A stretch of DNA of 18,252 bases from Syntrophaceae bacterium UBA6078 (lineage in GTDB: Bacteria > Desulfobacterota > Syntrophia > Syntrophales > UBA2210), in NCBI GenBank assembly GCA_002428735.1, contig DIXO01000046.1, positions 1-18,252 on the forward strand, given 5' to 3'. Both the position numbers and the translations under genes were made by a program. This document shows, in pieces, positions 1-8,109 of this stretch. Below the pieces are notes generated by a model. The model was given only the letters and a program-made list of their open reading frames with translations, did not search any database and was not told the DNA's origin. How positions within the stretch are numbered: position 1 is the stretch's first letter; each line of letters begins with the position of its first letter.

Positions 1-182
1 GGTCGCGGAAGTGTGTTCCGAGACGAACACGCCACAAGGAGGTTCGGCAAACTTTGGAAAACATGAGGTCGCCATGTCATTCTTAAGCGGATAACCGATC
101 CAGGGACGAACAAACCGTGTCCCAAATGCACGAAAACCCGTCCATGCAAAAGTTGGTGGTGGATTACGGAAGAGTGCCTGAT

Positions 183-211
183 TTGTTTTTTTCTCTTCCA
201 TCGGATATAAT
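183..211 (+). promoter_or_regulatory. Sigma70-type promoter of the DUF4301 gene
   Basis: A perfect -10 hexamer TATAAT (206-211) lies 17 bases after a weak -35 TTGTTT (183-188, only TTG matches the consensus). Transcription would start near 218, giving a leader of about 30 bases before the ATG at 251. The call rests on sequence match and position only. The 180 bases before it show nothing convincing, only short open frames running in from the window edge. Confidence 0.55.
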
Positions 212-250
212 GAACCCCCAATGCATAAAGAGATCCGGGGGGAGTCCACT

Positions 251-1786
251 ATGTCGGAACAACCATTTACAGCAGAAGATCTGCAAACCATCAGGGATGC
301 GGGCCTGACCGAAGGGGATGTGCTGTCTCAGCTTGAGACTCTGAGCGGTGAAACGATCCCTCTCCCGCTCGCCAGGGCCTGTTCGATCGGTGACGGGATC
401 GTCGCGATCCCCGGTGCCGAGCGTGAGGGATTGATCACCCTGCACGACCGGGCCGCTTCGCAGGGAAGGATGACGAAATTCGTCCCCGCCTCAGGGGCCG
501 CGAGCCGTATGTTTCAGCAATGGTTTGAATGGGAAGAAACGGAGGCATTCAATGAAACCGAAGATGCCCGGGTCCTTCAAAAACAGATCCCGCGCTTTGC
601 TTTCTACGATGACCTTGCGCGCCTCGTCGCACGGGACGGCCGGAACATCAGCGACCTTCTGAGCGACAACACCCGGAAGGTGCTGGAGTATCTCCTTACC
701 CCGAAGGGCCTGGACTACGGCCATCTCCCCAAAGCGCTCATCAAATTTCATGCCTATCCCGATGGAAGCCGCGCCGCCCTGGAAGAGCATCTGGTTGAAG
801 CGGTCATGTACGTACAGGATGAGCGGCATGTCTGCAGGGTGCACGTCACCATGTCCGAAGAACACCGGACGGCGGTTGAAGAATACATTGCGCATGTGCG
901 CGATCGGTATGAAACCTCCTATGGCGTCAGAATTGATCTTTCTCTCTCCATTCAGTCACCCTCAACACATACGGTGGCCATCGGCGAGACCGGCCGCCTC
1001 TTTCGAGACGAAACGGGAAGGATGGTCCTGAGACCCGGAGGGCACGGCGCCCTTCTGAAAAACCTGAACGAAATCGAGGGTGATGTCATTTTTGTGAAAA
1101 ACATCGACAATGTTGTCCCTGACCGGCTGAAGCCGGAAACGGTGTCGCACAAGAAAATCCTCGGGGGATATCTTCTGAAACTCCAGGAGGAGATATTCCG
1201 TTACCTGCGGTTTCTCGATGGCACCACGCACGATACAGGCTCTTTTCCAGAGATAGCAGACTTCTGCCGCCAGCGGCTTTCACGCTCGGCGCCTCCGGAA
1301 TTTGACACACTTCCGGGTAGTCGAAAAAAGAAGATCCTCTTCGATATACTCAACCGTCCCCTGCGCGTCTGCGGCATGGTGAAAAACGAGGGAGAGCCAG
1401 GAGGGGGCCCCTTCTGGGTGGAGGAAGGGGACGGAACACGGTCACTGCAGATCGTTGAAAAGGCGCAGGTCGATCTCGAATCGCGGCGGCAGAGGGCCAT
1501 CTGGGAATCATCCACCTATTTCAATCCCGTTGACCTGGTGTGCGGTATCAAGGATTACCGGGGGGAGAAGTTCGATCTGGAACGGTACGTGGACCAGAAA
1601 ACCAGGATCATTTCGCATAAATCTCACGAGGGAAAACCCATAAAGGTCCTGGAACTTCCGGGGCTGTGGAACGGTTCCATGGCGGGGTGGAATACGGTCT
1701 TTGTGGCGGTGCCCTCGGCTACATTCAATCCCGTCAAAACCGTGGGAGACCTGCTGAGGGATGAACACCGGGGGGCCGGAGCGTAA
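251..1786 (+). CDS. DUF4301 family protein
   Basis: This encodes a 511-residue soluble protein of the DUF4301 family, whose biochemical role is not established. The family signature KFVPASGAASRMF is at about residues 76-88, and a second conserved block, GGHGALLKNLN followed by FVKNIDNV, is at about 264-290. Both resemble the glycine-rich loop and substrate loop of sugar nucleotidyltransferases (UDP-sugar pyrophosphorylase fold), so a nucleotidyltransferase-like activity is a reasonable inference but unproven. No signal peptide or membrane segment is seen. The ATG at 251 was chosen because a GGGGGGAG Shine-Dalgarno precedes it and a promoter -10 ends at 211; an in-frame ATG at 221 lies almost on the predicted transcription start. 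Length is close to that expected for the family. It stands alone, converging on the fmdB-like gene with a hairpin between them. Confidence 0.85.
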   Translation: MSEQPFTAEDLQTIRDAGLTEGDVLSQLETLSGETIPLPLARACSIGDGIVAIPGAEREGLITLHDRAASQGRMTKFVPASGAASRMFQQWFEWEETEAFNETEDARVLQKQIPRFAFYDDLARLVARDGRNISDLLSDNTRKVLEYLLTPKGLDYGHLPKALIKFHAYPDGSRAALEEHLVEAVMYVQDERHVCRVHVTMSEEHRTAVEEYIAHVRDRYETSYGVRIDLSLSIQSPSTHTVAIGETGRLFRDETGRMVLRPGGHGALLKNLNEIEGDVIFVKNIDNVVPDRLKPETVSHKKILGGYLLKLQEEIFRYLRFLDGTTHDTGSFPEIADFCRQRLSRSAPPEFDTLPGSRKKKILFDILNRPLRVCGMVKNEGEPGGGPFWVEEGDGTRSLQIVEKAQVDLESRRQRAIWESSTYFNPVDLVCGIKDYRGEKFDLERYVDQKTRIISHKSHEGKPIKVLELPGLWNGSMAGWNTVFVAVPSATFNPVKTVGDLLRDEHRGAGA

Positions 1787-1789
1787 ACA

Positions 1790-1827
1790 GGCCGGGTTCC
1801 ACCCTGACAGGAGACCCGGCCATCTTT
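1790..1827. terminator. Hairpin between convergent genes, possible bidirectional terminator
   Basis: GGCCGGGT (1790-1797) pairs perfectly with ACCCGGCC (1814-1821) around a 16-base loop, directly after the DUF4301 stop and before the fmdB-like stop on the other strand. The T-tract is weak on both sides (ATCTTT on plus, TGTTT on minus), so termination efficiency is uncertain, but the position between two convergent genes supports the call. Confidence 0.5.
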
Positions 1828-1854
1828 GAGGAGGAGGCTGGCGCCCCGCCCCGG

Positions 1855-2136
1855 CTATTCAGTCTTTTCAGAAGAAGGCTTCGAAACCTCTGCGGTTGTT
1901 TTCTCGGCCGACGAGGAAGCGGGTTCACTCGCGGCTGTTTCCTGGGCGGCGGGTTTCTTTCCGCCGTAATCGGTCACGTACCATCCCGACCCCTTCAGTT
2001 GAAATGAGGACAGGGACATGAGCTTGCTCACCGGGCCATTGCAGAATTTGCATTTCTTGATCTCCGGATCCGCGATACCCTGCAGAACCTCGAACTTTCC
2101 TCCACACTTGCTGCACTGATACTCATAAATCGGCAT
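1855..2136 (-). CDS. FmdB/CxxC-type putative regulatory zinc-ribbon protein
   Basis: This 93-residue protein begins MPIYEYQCSKCG, the classic start of the FmdB zinc-ribbon family. Two CxxC pairs (C8/C11 and C29/C32) would bind one zinc ion. The conserved core continues through SSFQLKGSGWYVTDYG at about residues 49-64. The last 30 or so residues (A/S/E/K/T-rich) are low-complexity and probably disordered. The family is often annotated as a transcriptional regulator, from a link with formamidase and formate/methanol genes, but its function is not proven and no such genes are nearby. A GGAGG stretch lies about 10 bases before the ATG. It lies 67 bases downstream of the HExxH gene on the same strand and may be cotranscribed with it. 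Confidence 0.9.
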   Translation of the reverse strand: MPIYEYQCSKCGGKFEVLQGIADPEIKKCKFCNGPVSKLMSLSSFQLKGSGWYVTDYGGKKPAAQETAASEPASSSAEKTTAEVSKPSSEKTE

Positions 2137-2203
2137 ACTACCTAACCCTCCAACACGTAATATCTCGGTGGCCGCTCCGGGAACTGTTCATTCCCGAAGG
2201 GCG

Positions 2204-2728
2204 TCAATTACATATATCCCCTATGCGATAGCGGTTACTGAAACAGTCGAGCACCAGATTAAGATCCGTTTCCGCCATCGGCTTGAGCATGCTTCTGGTA
2301 ATCGCGTGTACCTTCTCTTCTTCGGCCATCTTCTCTTCCAGAGGCGCGTCAAAATCAATCTCCCTGTTGTTGAACCGGATAATGTGAGCGAGCTCATGGG
2401 CGGCGATATAGAGCATGAGGGGCTCCAGCTTGACAAAGGGTTCGCTCCTCTTCACCGCGTCAAGGATCCGGTTATCCTGGAGACAGATCGTAAAGAAATA
2501 AAAATTATCCGGATGATTCTCCCTGCCATCCTTCTGATACATATACCGGCACAGATGAGCGAAAGCCCTCTCGTCCGTCTCCTGATCGCTGAGATGGGCG
2601 AGGGTCTTGACTTTGTACCGGTGATCCTTCAGCCCGCTTCTGCCCAGATAAAAATAGTCTTCGGCCAGTTCCCCGGCATGCCGGAAGGCATTCTTCACGA
2701 GGGATATTTCCGGTGGACTGAAATACAT
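2204..2728 (-). CDS. Small HExxH putative zinc-metalloprotein, function unknown
   Basis: The predicted 174-residue protein has no signal peptide or membrane segment. A metallopeptidase-like motif, HELAH, sits at residues 111-115, followed by an acidic run and VHAIT (about 136-143) that could give the third zinc ligand. I do not recognise a named family; peptidase-like or other metal-dependent activity is inference. The open frame extends upstream to an ATG at 2776, but a strong promoter (-35 at 2784-2789, -10 at 2762-2767) overlaps that codon and would start transcription inside the extension. The ATG at 2728 is therefore the better start, though its Shine-Dalgarno (GGGCGGGA) is only moderate. 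The gene lies just beyond mlaD on the same strand, but its promoter suggests separate transcription, perhaps together with the fmdB-like gene. Confidence 0.75.
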   Translation of the reverse strand: MYFSPPEISLVKNAFRHAGELAEDYFYLGRSGLKDHRYKVKTLAHLSDQETDERAFAHLCRYMYQKDGRENHPDNFYFFTICLQDNRILDAVKRSEPFVKLEPLMLYIAAHELAHIIRFNNREIDFDAPLEEKMAEEEKVHAITRSMLKPMAETDLNLVLDCFSNRYRIGDICN

Positions 2729-2761
2729 CGATTTATCCCGCCCCGTCGCTTGGTCGGGTTT

Positions 2762-2789
2762 AATATATGAACCCATCAGACAATGTCAA
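2762..2789 (-). promoter_or_regulatory. Sigma70-type promoter of the HExxH gene
   Basis: On the minus strand a perfect TTGACA (2784-2789) is followed by a 16-base spacer and TATATT (2762-2767). Transcription would start near 2755, upstream of the ATG at 2728 and downstream of the alternative ATG at 2776. It marks the boundary with the mla cluster upstream. Confidence 0.65.
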
Positions 2790-2848
2790 GGGGATCAGCC
2801 CATCAGCTCCTGGCTGTTCGCTGTCGGCTCATGAGCTTACCGGCCCCA

Positions 2849-4279
2849 TTACTTCGGTATCGGCACGCTCCCGAGAAGGTATTTGAGATCCTCATCCTCG
2901 AACCTGATCGCGAAACCGATAAAGGGAGATTCTCCGCCCTCGTTGCTGATAACGTCGTCCCACCCGGCCGACAGGTAAATATGTTTCAGGAGCCGGTATT
3001 CGGCGTATGTCTTGAGATGGGCGTTCCGGTCGCTGCCGAAGTCGAAGGCCTCGAAGGTGAGCTTCAGCCGGTCGTCCAGGGCGAAGTAGTCCACCCCCAC
3101 ACCCCCCGTCGATTCAAAAACCCCCCCTCTGAGGGCGATATCCTTGAACCGCTTGCCGATCTGAGCGGTGAAGAGGAGTTCGTTCTTCTCCCACGATTCG
3201 GTCCGCGTCGTCTCACCGTTCGTCGTTGAATCGGTCACCGTCCGCTCACCCCGTGGATCGGTCACCAGACCGAGAACGTAGAAGTAATCCTCTTTCGGCC
3301 GTATCGTCAGATCGAGATAGCTCTTCCCGTCGCCGCTGTCGAAGAGGTATTCCCCCCGGTAGCCCAGAAAAGTTCTGAACTGCTCGCTCTTCGATACAAA
3401 CCGGTCGATCCCCTCCATACTTTTTCCGAGGCTTTGCAGACTCGCGTTGAGGTTTTCGACGGTATCCTCGTCATTGACCAGCTTGCCGATGGAACCCTCA
3501 CCCCGGTTGATCTTGTCCGTTATATTCCGAAGGGAGGCAAGGGACTGATTGAGATTATCGAAGGCTTCCTTGTTCTCAACCAGCTGGCCGATGGTTCCCT
3601 CCCCCCGGTCGACCTTTTCCACGATGCTGTTCAGCGTCGCGAAGGCCCTGCGCATTTCCACGGACGCCTCGCTGAGGTTCTCGACCATCAGGCTCAGCTT
3701 CGCGTCGTTCTGCCGGACGATACGGCCCAGGTCCTCCGTGATGACACGGGTATTATGAATGATCGCCCTGATGTTTTCCTCGCCTTCCACGCTCCCCACG
3801 GTATTTTTCAGTGAGGCGGTCACTTCCATCACATCCCCGGCGATGGCGCCGAGTTCGCTGAGGAGCTTGTCGATATCGGCCTGCCGCCCCGTCCGGGCAA
3901 TCTGCCCGCCGGCCTCTATACGCTCCTCTCCCGGCGTTCCGGGGGCGATATCCACATATTTGTCACCCAGGATGCCGTATGCCTTTATCGTGGCCTCGGC
4001 GTCCTTCGCCAGCGTGATCTCCGGGATGATCCGGAGCGTCACGAGGGCCTTGCCATCCCGGAGAGAGATATCCTCGACGCGCCCCACCTCGACCCCCGCG
4101 ATCTGCACGGAGGCATCCTTTTCGAGGCCCGTGGCGCTGTCGAGCACGACCTGTACCGGATACCCCTTCTTCTTCAGGCCGAACCCCCCTTCGCCAACCC
4201 GGAATGACATGTACCCCAGTATGATCAAGGCCACCAGAACGAACAGGCCTACCTTTGCTTCCGTGCTGATTGAAGACAT
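2849..4279 (-). CDS. mlaD: MlaD-like MCE-domain protein with helical stalk and beta-rich C-terminus
   Basis: This is the substrate-binding subunit of an MlaEFD-type lipid ABC transporter. The 476-residue product has an N-terminal membrane anchor (about 10-25), one MCE domain (about 38-118, including VQIAGVEVGRVEDI and YGILGDKYVDI), a long helical stretch (about 128-298) and a beta-rich region (about 301-476) of alternating polar and hydrophobic residues. The stalk holds two near-repeats of about 28 residues, starting VDRGEGTIGQLVENKE (222) and INRGEGSIGKLVNDED (257). Proteobacterial MlaD of the E. coli type is under 200 residues, so this is a long form. Long MlaD proteins ending in an outer-membrane barrel are known from diderm Firmicutes, and the same design is inferred here. 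The ATG at 4279 has GGAG six bases upstream; ATGs at 4291 and 4330 have poorer sites. It is last in the alr-ddl-ddl-mlaEFD cluster, 56 bases after mlaF. Confidence 0.88.
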   Translation of the reverse strand: MSSISTEAKVGLFVLVALIILGYMSFRVGEGGFGLKKKGYPVQVVLDSATGLEKDASVQIAGVEVGRVEDISLRDGKALVTLRIIPEITLAKDAEATIKAYGILGDKYVDIAPGTPGEERIEAGGQIARTGRQADIDKLLSELGAIAGDVMEVTASLKNTVGSVEGEENIRAIIHNTRVITEDLGRIVRQNDAKLSLMVENLSEASVEMRRAFATLNSIVEKVDRGEGTIGQLVENKEAFDNLNQSLASLRNITDKINRGEGSIGKLVNDEDTVENLNASLQSLGKSMEGIDRFVSKSEQFRTFLGYRGEYLFDSGDGKSYLDLTIRPKEDYFYVLGLVTDPRGERTVTDSTTNGETTRTESWEKNELLFTAQIGKRFKDIALRGGVFESTGGVGVDYFALDDRLKLTFEAFDFGSDRNAHLKTYAEYRLLKHIYLSAGWDDVISNEGGESPFIGFAIRFEDEDLKYLLGSVPIPK

Positions 4280-4335
4280 CTTATTCTCCATTCTTCGTTG
4301 TCCGGGGAACGGGTTGTGCCCCCCTGTCACGCTTC

Positions 4336-5082
4336 TTACATCACGCTGATCGGGCCCTCAAGGCTCCCTGAGAGGAACTGTCTGAGTACGGGGTTGGAAG
4401 AATTGTGTATCGCTTCGGAAGTCCCGTATTCGATGATCTTGCCCTCATAGAGCATGGCTATCCGGTGCCCCACCTTGAAGATGGACTGGACATCATGGCT
4501 GATAACCACGCAGGTCAGGTCGAAGTTCCTCTGCGTTTCCATGATCAGTTCGTTGATCGCCTCAGTCATCACGGGGTCAAGACCGGTCGTGGGCTCGTCA
4601 AAGAGGACGATCCGCGGATGCAGGGCGATCGCCCTGGCGAGACCCACCCTCTTTCTCATGCCGCCGCTCAGTTCCGACGGCATCTTCTCCTCGACGCCGG
4701 AGAGCCCCACCGCCTTGAGCCGCTGCTCCACGATCTGCCGGATTTCATCATTCTTCTTTCTGGTGTGCTCCCTGAGGGGAAAGGCGATATTTTCCATGAC
4801 GTTCATGGAATCGAAGAGCGCCGCCTCCTGAAAGAGCATCCCGAACTTCTTCCGTATCTCGTTCAGATCCCTGTCGTTCAGCGATGCAATATCCACGCCG
4901 TCCACCAGGACCTGCCCGCTGTCGGGGCGCAGGAGACCGATCATGTGCTTCAGGAGGACGCTCTTTCCCCCGCCGCTCCCGCCGATAATGACGGTGGTCT
5001 TGCCATCCTCTATCTCGAGATTGATCCCGTTGAGGACCTTCTGCCGCTTGAACGATTTATGGACATCCACCAGTTTGATCAT
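4336..5082 (-). CDS. mlaF: MlaF-like ABC transporter ATP-binding protein
   Basis: The 248-residue protein is the cytoplasmic ATPase that powers the MlaE permease. All ABC motifs are intact: Walker A GGSGGGKS (34-41), Q-loop Q85, signature LSGGM (138-142), Walker B IVLFDE (158-163) and switch His196 in ISHD. The sequence DEPTTGLDPVM is typical of the MlaF/Ttg2A group. The C-terminal tail is of family length. The reading frame stays open back to 5250, but that part overlaps mlaE and reads as Gly/His-rich noise, so the start is the ATG at 5082 (MIKLVDVHKSF), with GGACGG upstream. The gene lies 41 bases after mlaE and 56 before mlaD. No MlaB-type STAS partner is encoded nearby. Confidence 0.93.
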   Translation of the reverse strand: MIKLVDVHKSFKRQKVLNGINLEIEDGKTTVIIGGSGGGKSVLLKHMIGLLRPDSGQVLVDGVDIASLNDRDLNEIRKKFGMLFQEAALFDSMNVMENIAFPLREHTRKKNDEIRQIVEQRLKAVGLSGVEEKMPSELSGGMRKRVGLARAIALHPRIVLFDEPTTGLDPVMTEAINELIMETQRNFDLTCVVISHDVQSIFKVGHRIAMLYEGKIIEYGTSEAIHNSSNPVLRQFLSGSLEGPISVM

Positions 5083-5123
5083 CGTACCGTCCAGTTGGAA
5101 AATATCATTCAGCCCACCGGCTC

Positions 5124-5903
5124 TTAAAACATGATCGCCGTCAGGAAATAGTCGCTGATCAGGATCGACACCGACGCGAGGACCACCGCCTCCGTGGTGG
5201 CCTTTCCCACCCCCTCGGCCCCCCCTGTCGTGTTGAATCCCTTGTAACACCCGACCAAGGACAAAATCAGACCGAAGAACGCCGCCTTGATGAGACCGTT
5301 GTAAATATCCCCCAGGTCCACCATCTTCGTAATATTCTTTATAAAGGCCCCCTCATTGATATGCAGGATCGGCACCCCCACAAAGTACCCCCCCAGGATT
5401 CCCATAAAGTCGGAGACGATGGTGAGGGCGGGAAGCATGACCACCCCCGCGATGATCCGCGGGACAATGAGGTGCTTGACGGGATTCGCGGCCATGACTG
5501 ACAGGGCGTCTATCTGCTCGGTCACGCGCATCGTCCCCAGCTCGGCGGCCATGGCGGAGCCCGCCCGGGCGGTTACCATCAGCGCGGTGAGAACCGGTCC
5601 CAGTTCCCTAGTCATTCCCAGAGCGACCGTGGAACCGACGAGGCTTTCCGCGTTGAACATGCGGAATCCGTAATACCCCTGCAGCGCCATGACCATTCCC
5701 GTGAAGGTGCCGGTAAGGACGACGACAAAGATCGACTTCACCCCCACAAATTCCATCTGCTTGAAAATCAGGCGCAGCTTCAGAGGGGGACGCACCATCC
5801 ACATCAGGACGGAGAGAAAGAGGATGAGGATCTTCCCCATCTCCTCGATATTGTCGAGCACGGCCCTTCCGAATCTGTCAATTACAGCGGAAATCCTGTT
5901 CAT
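5124..5903 (-). CDS. mlaE: MlaE-like ABC transporter permease
   Basis: The 259-residue inner-membrane permease has an N-terminal amphipathic/hydrophobic segment and about five membrane spans (roughly 23-38, 54-76, 100-120, 147-180 and 205-258). The MlaE/YrbE family core is clear: ELGPVLTALMVTARAGSA (100-117) followed by AAELGTMRVTEQIDAL (119-134), the EQIDAL loop being the part expected to contact the ATPase. In this family the permease dimer moves phospholipid between the inner membrane and the MCE protein. Direction of transport cannot be read from sequence. The gene starts 13 bases after the stop of the upstream ddl gene, so it is probably translated from the same message. Length is normal. 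Confidence 0.93.
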   Translation of the reverse strand: MNRISAVIDRFGRAVLDNIEEMGKILILFLSVLMWMVRPPLKLRLIFKQMEFVGVKSIFVVVLTGTFTGMVMALQGYYGFRMFNAESLVGSTVALGMTRELGPVLTALMVTARAGSAMAAELGTMRVTEQIDALSVMAANPVKHLIVPRIIAGVVMLPALTIVSDFMGILGGYFVGVPILHINEGAFIKNITKMVDLGDIYNGLIKAAFFGLILSLVGCYKGFNTTGGAEGVGKATTEAVVLASVSILISDYFLTAIMF

Positions 5904-5916
5904 GCGCCACCCGGTT

Positions 5917-6957
5917 TTACAGCGGACCTCTCTTCTTTGCGTGTGCGTCGAGCGACAGCGTTATGATCCGGCTGATCAACCCGGTCTGCGTGATACCCGC
6001 GGCAGCCGCCTGATGAAAAAGAACCGTGGAGGGGGTCATCCCCGGAAGGGTGTTCGATTCGAGGACGACAATCCGTCCGTCGCCGGGGACGAACATGTCG
6101 ATCCGTGCGTAGACCTTCAGCCCCAGGATCAGGAAGGTCCTGACGGCTACTTCCTGTATCTTTTTCAGGACATCTTCCGGCAGGCGCGCGGGGGTCTTGT
6201 TCTCACCCTGGCCGTACAGAAATTTGTCTTCCAGCGAAAGGATCCCCTGCGTCGGTATCGTCTCGGAAGGGACAAGAGCGGCGGGGGAGTCATTCCCGAG
6301 AACGCCGCAGGTGACCTCCATCCCGGTGAGGAATTCTTCCACCAGAGCCACCGTGTCCCACGCGAAGGCTGCGAGGAGGGCGCTCTCGATACCCTCCGCG
6401 GAAACGACCTTTTTCACCGTGGTGCTGCACCCTTCCCTGGTCGGCTTCACCACACAGGGGAATCCGATCTTCTCCTCGATGCCCGCGAGCGCCTCACCGG
6501 GGTTCTTCTCCCATTCCTTCAGGGAAACCGCCTGCGTCCGCGGCACATCCAGCCCACCCATGGCAAGCATCTTCCGGGAGGCGTACTTATCGGCACCGAG
6601 CGCCGATCCCAGCACCCCGGAACCGGTATAGGGAATCTTCAGGAGCTCCAGAACCCCTTGCAGGCAACCGTCTTCCCCGTACTTCCCGTGCAGGCCGATA
6701 TAGACAAAATCCACGGCGGCCTTCAGATCCTCATAGAAGATCCTCTTCCCGTCCGTCTCCAGGTCCGCCTCCACATCGCCCGTGGAATTACGCATGAGCA
6801 GCTTGATGGGGATCTCCCATAACAACCCCCGGCTGTCCATGAAGAGGGGGATCGGGTCGTACTTCGCGCGGTCCATCTTGCTGAAGATGTTTCTCCCGCT
6901 CTCGAGGGAAACCTCCCGCTCGGAAGACATCCCCCCCATAATCACCCCGACTCTCAT
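5917..6957 (-). CDS. ddl: D-alanine--D-alanine ligase, paralogue 1 (altered phosphate loop)
   Basis: An ATP-grasp ligase of 346 residues that should join two D-alanines for peptidoglycan. Family blocks are present: VGVIMGGMSSEREVSLESG at the N-terminus, HGKYGEDG, IPYTGSGVLGSALGADK, YARIDMFV, and the metal and substrate loop ESNTLPGMTPS (E300, N302). The serine loop reads EGCSTTV (about 175-181) instead of the usual EGSSxGV, and the omega-loop region (LEDKFLYGQGENKTP) is also diverged. It is a clear paralogue of the next gene upstream, and the two complement each other in which motifs are canonical. The ATG at 6957 was chosen because the family starts just before the VGVxMGG block; a GTG at 6981 with GGAG upstream is possible and would add eight residues. 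Thirteen bases separate its stop from mlaE. Confidence 0.88.
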   Translation of the reverse strand: MRVGVIMGGMSSEREVSLESGRNIFSKMDRAKYDPIPLFMDSRGLLWEIPIKLLMRNSTGDVEADLETDGKRIFYEDLKAAVDFVYIGLHGKYGEDGCLQGVLELLKIPYTGSGVLGSALGADKYASRKMLAMGGLDVPRTQAVSLKEWEKNPGEALAGIEEKIGFPCVVKPTREGCSTTVKKVVSAEGIESALLAAFAWDTVALVEEFLTGMEVTCGVLGNDSPAALVPSETIPTQGILSLEDKFLYGQGENKTPARLPEDVLKKIQEVAVRTFLILGLKVYARIDMFVPGDGRIVVLESNTLPGMTPSTVLFHQAAAAGITQTGLISRIITLSLDAHAKKRGPL

Positions 6958-7022
6958 TTTTCCCGGCTTCCCGTTCACCACAACCGTTCCCGCTCCGTCA
7001 TCAATAATACCTCTGAGAATCC

Positions 7023-8081
7023 CTATTGCAGCGGCCCCTTCTTCTCCCCGTGGATCCTGAGCGAGATCTCGATCAGTTCCGACAGGATCATGGAGGGGAG
7101 CATCCCCGCCTCCGCGGCCTGTTCGAAGAAGAAGGATGAGGGCGCCATCCCCGACGATGAGTTGGGATCGGTGATCAGGACCCGCCCGTCGGTGAGGACG
7201 AACCCGTCGATGCGGCCGTATGATCTGAACCCCAGAGTCACGAACGCCTTGACAACCTCTTCCCTGATCCTGTCAACCACATCGGCCGTAATAGTACGGG
7301 GCGGAGTGAATTTGCTGCACCGCCCCGGCATGTACTTGTCGTCATAGGAATAGAAATCGCTCTGGGGATGGATCTCGGTCACTCCGAGGATCGAGGGCCC
7401 TTCCTCTTTTTCCAGAACAATGCACGAAAACTCGGTCCCCTCGAGGTATTCCTCGACCAGGGCGATTCGATCCCACGCGAAGGCGGCCGCCATCGCCCTC
7501 TCCAGCATAGCGGGGTCCCGCACAATGGTGACCCCCATGCTCGATCCCTCCCGGATCGGCTTGACGACGAAGGGAATCGAAAAGGCGTCTTCCACCTTTT
7601 TTCTGACGGCCTCCTCGTCCCGCAGCCACTCATCTTCAGTCACGGTCACGCTCTCGGGCACATCGATTCCCGCCGCCTTCAGGATCTTCTGCTGTGCGTC
7701 CTTGTCCATCCCCAGGGCCGATGCCAGCACGCCGGGGCCGGTATAGGGGATCCCCAGGATTTCCAGAAGCCCCTGAATGCACCCGTCATCGCCGTACTTC
7801 CCGTGGAGAGAGATGAAGGCGAAGTCGATCTCGTCCCGCAGCCCCTCATAGGATATGCACCGCGCCTCTTTTTCCAGATGATCCGCGATATCGGTAGTGG
7901 TGTTCTGTGATACCAGCTGCCAGGGGATTACCCACAGCCTTCCCCCGCCGTCCATGAAGATCGGAACCAGCTCGTACCGCTCCCGGTCCAGATTATCGTA
8001 CACATTCCTCCCGCTGTTGAGCGAAACCTCCCTTTCGGAAGATATCCCCCCCAGTATGATCCCCACGCGCAATACGTTCAT
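7023..8081 (-). CDS. ddl: D-alanine--D-alanine ligase, paralogue 2 (altered metal/substrate loop)
   Basis: A 352-residue ATP-grasp ligase, the tandem paralogue of the gene at 5917. Family blocks: VGIILGGISSEREVSLNSG, HGKYGDDG, IPYTGPGVLASALGMDK, a canonical serine loop EGSSMGV (178-184), the YSYDDKY segment of the omega loop, and YGRIDGFV. The region that normally reads ExNTLPGMT is DPNSSSGMA here: the metal-binding Glu is Asp (D305), Asn307 is kept, and the LPG turn is lost. Activity or second-substrate choice (D-Ala, D-Ser or D-Lac) may therefore differ; this is inference. The ATG at 8081 was preferred to 8126 because it fits the family N-terminus and does not overlap alr. It follows alr by 28 bases and precedes the other ligase by 65 (41 to its alternative GTG). 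Confidence 0.86.
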   Translation of the reverse strand: MNVLRVGIILGGISSEREVSLNSGRNVYDNLDRERYELVPIFMDGGGRLWVIPWQLVSQNTTTDIADHLEKEARCISYEGLRDEIDFAFISLHGKYGDDGCIQGLLEILGIPYTGPGVLASALGMDKDAQQKILKAAGIDVPESVTVTEDEWLRDEEAVRKKVEDAFSIPFVVKPIREGSSMGVTIVRDPAMLERAMAAAFAWDRIALVEEYLEGTEFSCIVLEKEEGPSILGVTEIHPQSDFYSYDDKYMPGRCSKFTPPRTITADVVDRIREEVVKAFVTLGFRSYGRIDGFVLTDGRVLITDPNSSSGMAPSSFFFEQAAEAGMLPSMILSELIEISLRIHGEKKGPLQ

Positions 8082-8109
8082 CAAGCCGTGCTTCCCTGGT
8101 TTGTACCCC

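Noticed and set aside
117..308. Open frame of 63 codons before the DUF4301 gene
   Set aside because: It starts at a GTG without a good ribosome site, runs across the promoter at 183-211 and overlaps the real gene; its sequence looks random.
2168..2770. Long plus-strand open frame opposite the HExxH gene
   Set aside because: It is the antisense of a gene with a recognisable motif and promoter, and shows no family features of its own.
4336..5250. MlaF frame extended to 5250
   Set aside because: The extra 56 residues overlap mlaE and read as Gly/His-rich noise; the ABC domain starts at the ATG at 5082.
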